From an uncultured Clostridium sp. (lineage in GTDB: Bacteria; Bacillota; Clostridia; Peptostreptococcales; Peptostreptococcaceae), in the NCBI GenBank assembly GCA_900550335.1, contig URRU01000118.1:1-5682 (forward strand): a DNA stretch of 5,682 nucleotides, given 5' to 3'. The translations under genes were made by a program, and so were the position numbers. The notes beneath the pieces were generated by a model. That model made no database searches. It worked only from the letters and a program-made list of their open reading frames with translations, and was not told the origin of the DNA. Below are positions 4,966-5,682 of the stretch, one piece after another. Position 1 is the stretch's first letter; the number at the start of each line of letters is the position of its first letter.

Positions 4966-5583
4966 TTATTTTATAAAATTAGTAGCAACTTTTGCTTCTT
5001 TTTCAGGTAATCCATATTTTTCTTTACCTAAAGCTATACTTTTAACTAAGAATGCCATATTTTTTCCTAAAGTTCTCATAACCTGAAGTCCTTCTTCATC
5101 TTTTAATACCTCTTCTGGTGTGTTTCCATGCACACTATTCCAATACTGACTTGATGCTACTGGCATTCCTGCTATTGTAAAGTATTTATTTAATTCATCA
5201 AATGTAGATGAACATCCACCTCTTCTTGCAGATACTACTGCTGCTCCTACCTTCATAGTCTTATCACAACTGCTACTATAGAATAGTCTATCTAAGAATG
5301 ATATTAAATTCCCATTAGCAGATGCATAATATACAGGAGAACCAACAACTATTCCATCACATTCGGCAAATTTAGGAGCTACTTCATTTACCATGTCGTC
5401 AAACACACATCTTCCAACCTGTCTACAAGTCCCACAAGCGACACATCCTCTTATGTCCTTGTTTCCAACGTGGATTATTTCTGTTTCTATGTCGTTTTTG
5501 TTTAGTTCTTTTTCCACTTCACAAAGAGCAGTGTATGTGCATCCATTTGCGTGTGGACTTCCGTTGATTAATAATACTTTCAT
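4966..5583 (-). CDS. Flavodoxin-like NAD(P)H-dependent FMN reductase with iron-sulfur-flavoprotein cysteine motif
   Basis: A 205-residue cytosolic flavoprotein of the NADPH-dependent FMN reductase / flavodoxin fold, likely binding FMN and moving electrons between a reduced nucleotide or protein donor and an unknown acceptor. The N-terminus MKVLLINGSP with HANGCTYT (residues 1-18) is the first beta strand and the FMN phosphate loop. GSPVYYASANG (81-91) is the second flavin-contact loop, and SARRGG (118-123) is a typical third. Four cysteines, C47, C50, C53 and C59, follow C-x2-C-x2-C-x5-C, matching the compact cluster motif (C-x2-C-x2-C-x4-7-C) of archaeal and clostridial Isf proteins, which bind a 4Fe-4S cluster. 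Many relatives are annotated simply as flavodoxin family oxidoreductases, so cluster binding is inferred. The ATG at 5583 has an AGAGAGG ribosome-binding site eight bases away. The gene has a strong promoter candidate and appears monocistronic. It is unrelated in function to the DUF1877 gene it faces. Confidence 0.9.
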   Translation of the reverse strand: MKVLLINGSPHANGCTYTALCEVEKELNKNDIETEIIHVGNKDIRGCVACGTCRQVGRCVFDDMVNEVAPKFAECDGIVVGSPVYYASANGNLISFLDRLFYSSSCDKTMKVGAAVVSARRGGCSSTFDELNKYFTIAGMPVASSQYWNSVHGNTPEEVLKDEEGLQVMRTLGKNMAFLVKSIALGKEKYGLPEKEAKVATNFIK

Positions 5584-5614
5584 TTGATGGTACCTCTCTT
5601 TCGTAATTTCCTTT

Positions 5615-5643
5615 ATTATAACACCGGAAAAGATGCAAATAAA
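5615..5643 (-). promoter_or_regulatory. Promoter of the FMN reductase gene
   Basis: The minus strand carries a perfect extended -10, TGTTATAAT (5623-5615). A weak -35-like TTTATT (5643-5638) lies 17 bases upstream of the hexamer. The extended element can compensate for the poor -35. The leader would be about 25 bases. Confidence 0.65.
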
Positions 5644-5682
5644 GACGCTTTTTTGGGCAAAAACTGATCTTAACAGAAATAG
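5644..5682. other. Noncoding edge upstream of the FMN reductase gene
   Basis: I see no start codon with a ribosome-binding site and no convincing hairpin before the window ends. It may hold upstream promoter elements or the leader of a neighbour outside the window. Confidence 0.3.

Noticed and set aside
4351..5583. Toxin-antitoxin or immunity pair formed by the DUF1877 protein and the flavoprotein
   Set aside because: The genes converge with a shared terminator, have separate promoters, and the second is an ordinary flavodoxin-fold oxidoreductase.
5393..5587. 64-residue plus-strand open frame opposite the FMN reductase
   Set aside because: It is antisense to a conserved flavoprotein gene across its most conserved part, so it is a shadow frame.

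Overview
The window is about 70% A+T with dense Gram-positive style ribosome-binding sites, extended -10 promoters and hairpin-plus-T-run terminators. This and the protein types point to a low-GC Firmicute of class Clostridia, plausibly Peptostreptococcaceae; that family-level guess is inference from protein flavour, not a phylogenetic result. It holds five protein genes, none of them parts of one obvious pathway, and no tRNA, rRNA, CRISPR array, transposase or phage gene.

Layout. On the minus strand at the left end lies a small XRE-type repressor-like protein with a two-helix membrane tail (86-499). A 434-bp gene-free stretch (506-941) follows. It holds that gene's promoter, a helically phased triple repeat, a 296-bp nested inverted repeat and the terminator of the next gene. 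The next gene, also minus strand, is a full-length three-domain Xaa-Pro aminopeptidase of family M24B (942-2735). It is divergent from an XRE protein with a helical-repeat C-terminal domain (2968-4053, plus). After a clear terminator and about 230 bp of AT-rich DNA comes a very acidic DUF1877/YfbM-family protein (4351-4872, plus). It converges on a flavodoxin-like FMN reductase with an iron-sulfur-flavoprotein type cysteine motif (4966-5583, minus), and the two share an intergenic hairpin.

Each gene appears to be its own transcription unit, with its own promoter candidate and mostly its own terminator. Both XRE genes have a perfect 15-bp palindrome (6-3-6) in or near their promoter regions, which is compatible with autoregulation. 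The most unusual object is the nested inverted repeat at 658-953. Four perfect arm pairs of 17, 22, 17 and 10 bp share nearly the same centre, the core is GC-rich, and the outer arm takes in the last three codons and stop of the aminopeptidase gene. It looks either like an inverted duplication of the aminopeptidase gene end and terminator around a foreign core, or like a mobile palindromic element that supplied that gene's end. I found no defence, toxin-antitoxin or secretion system here.
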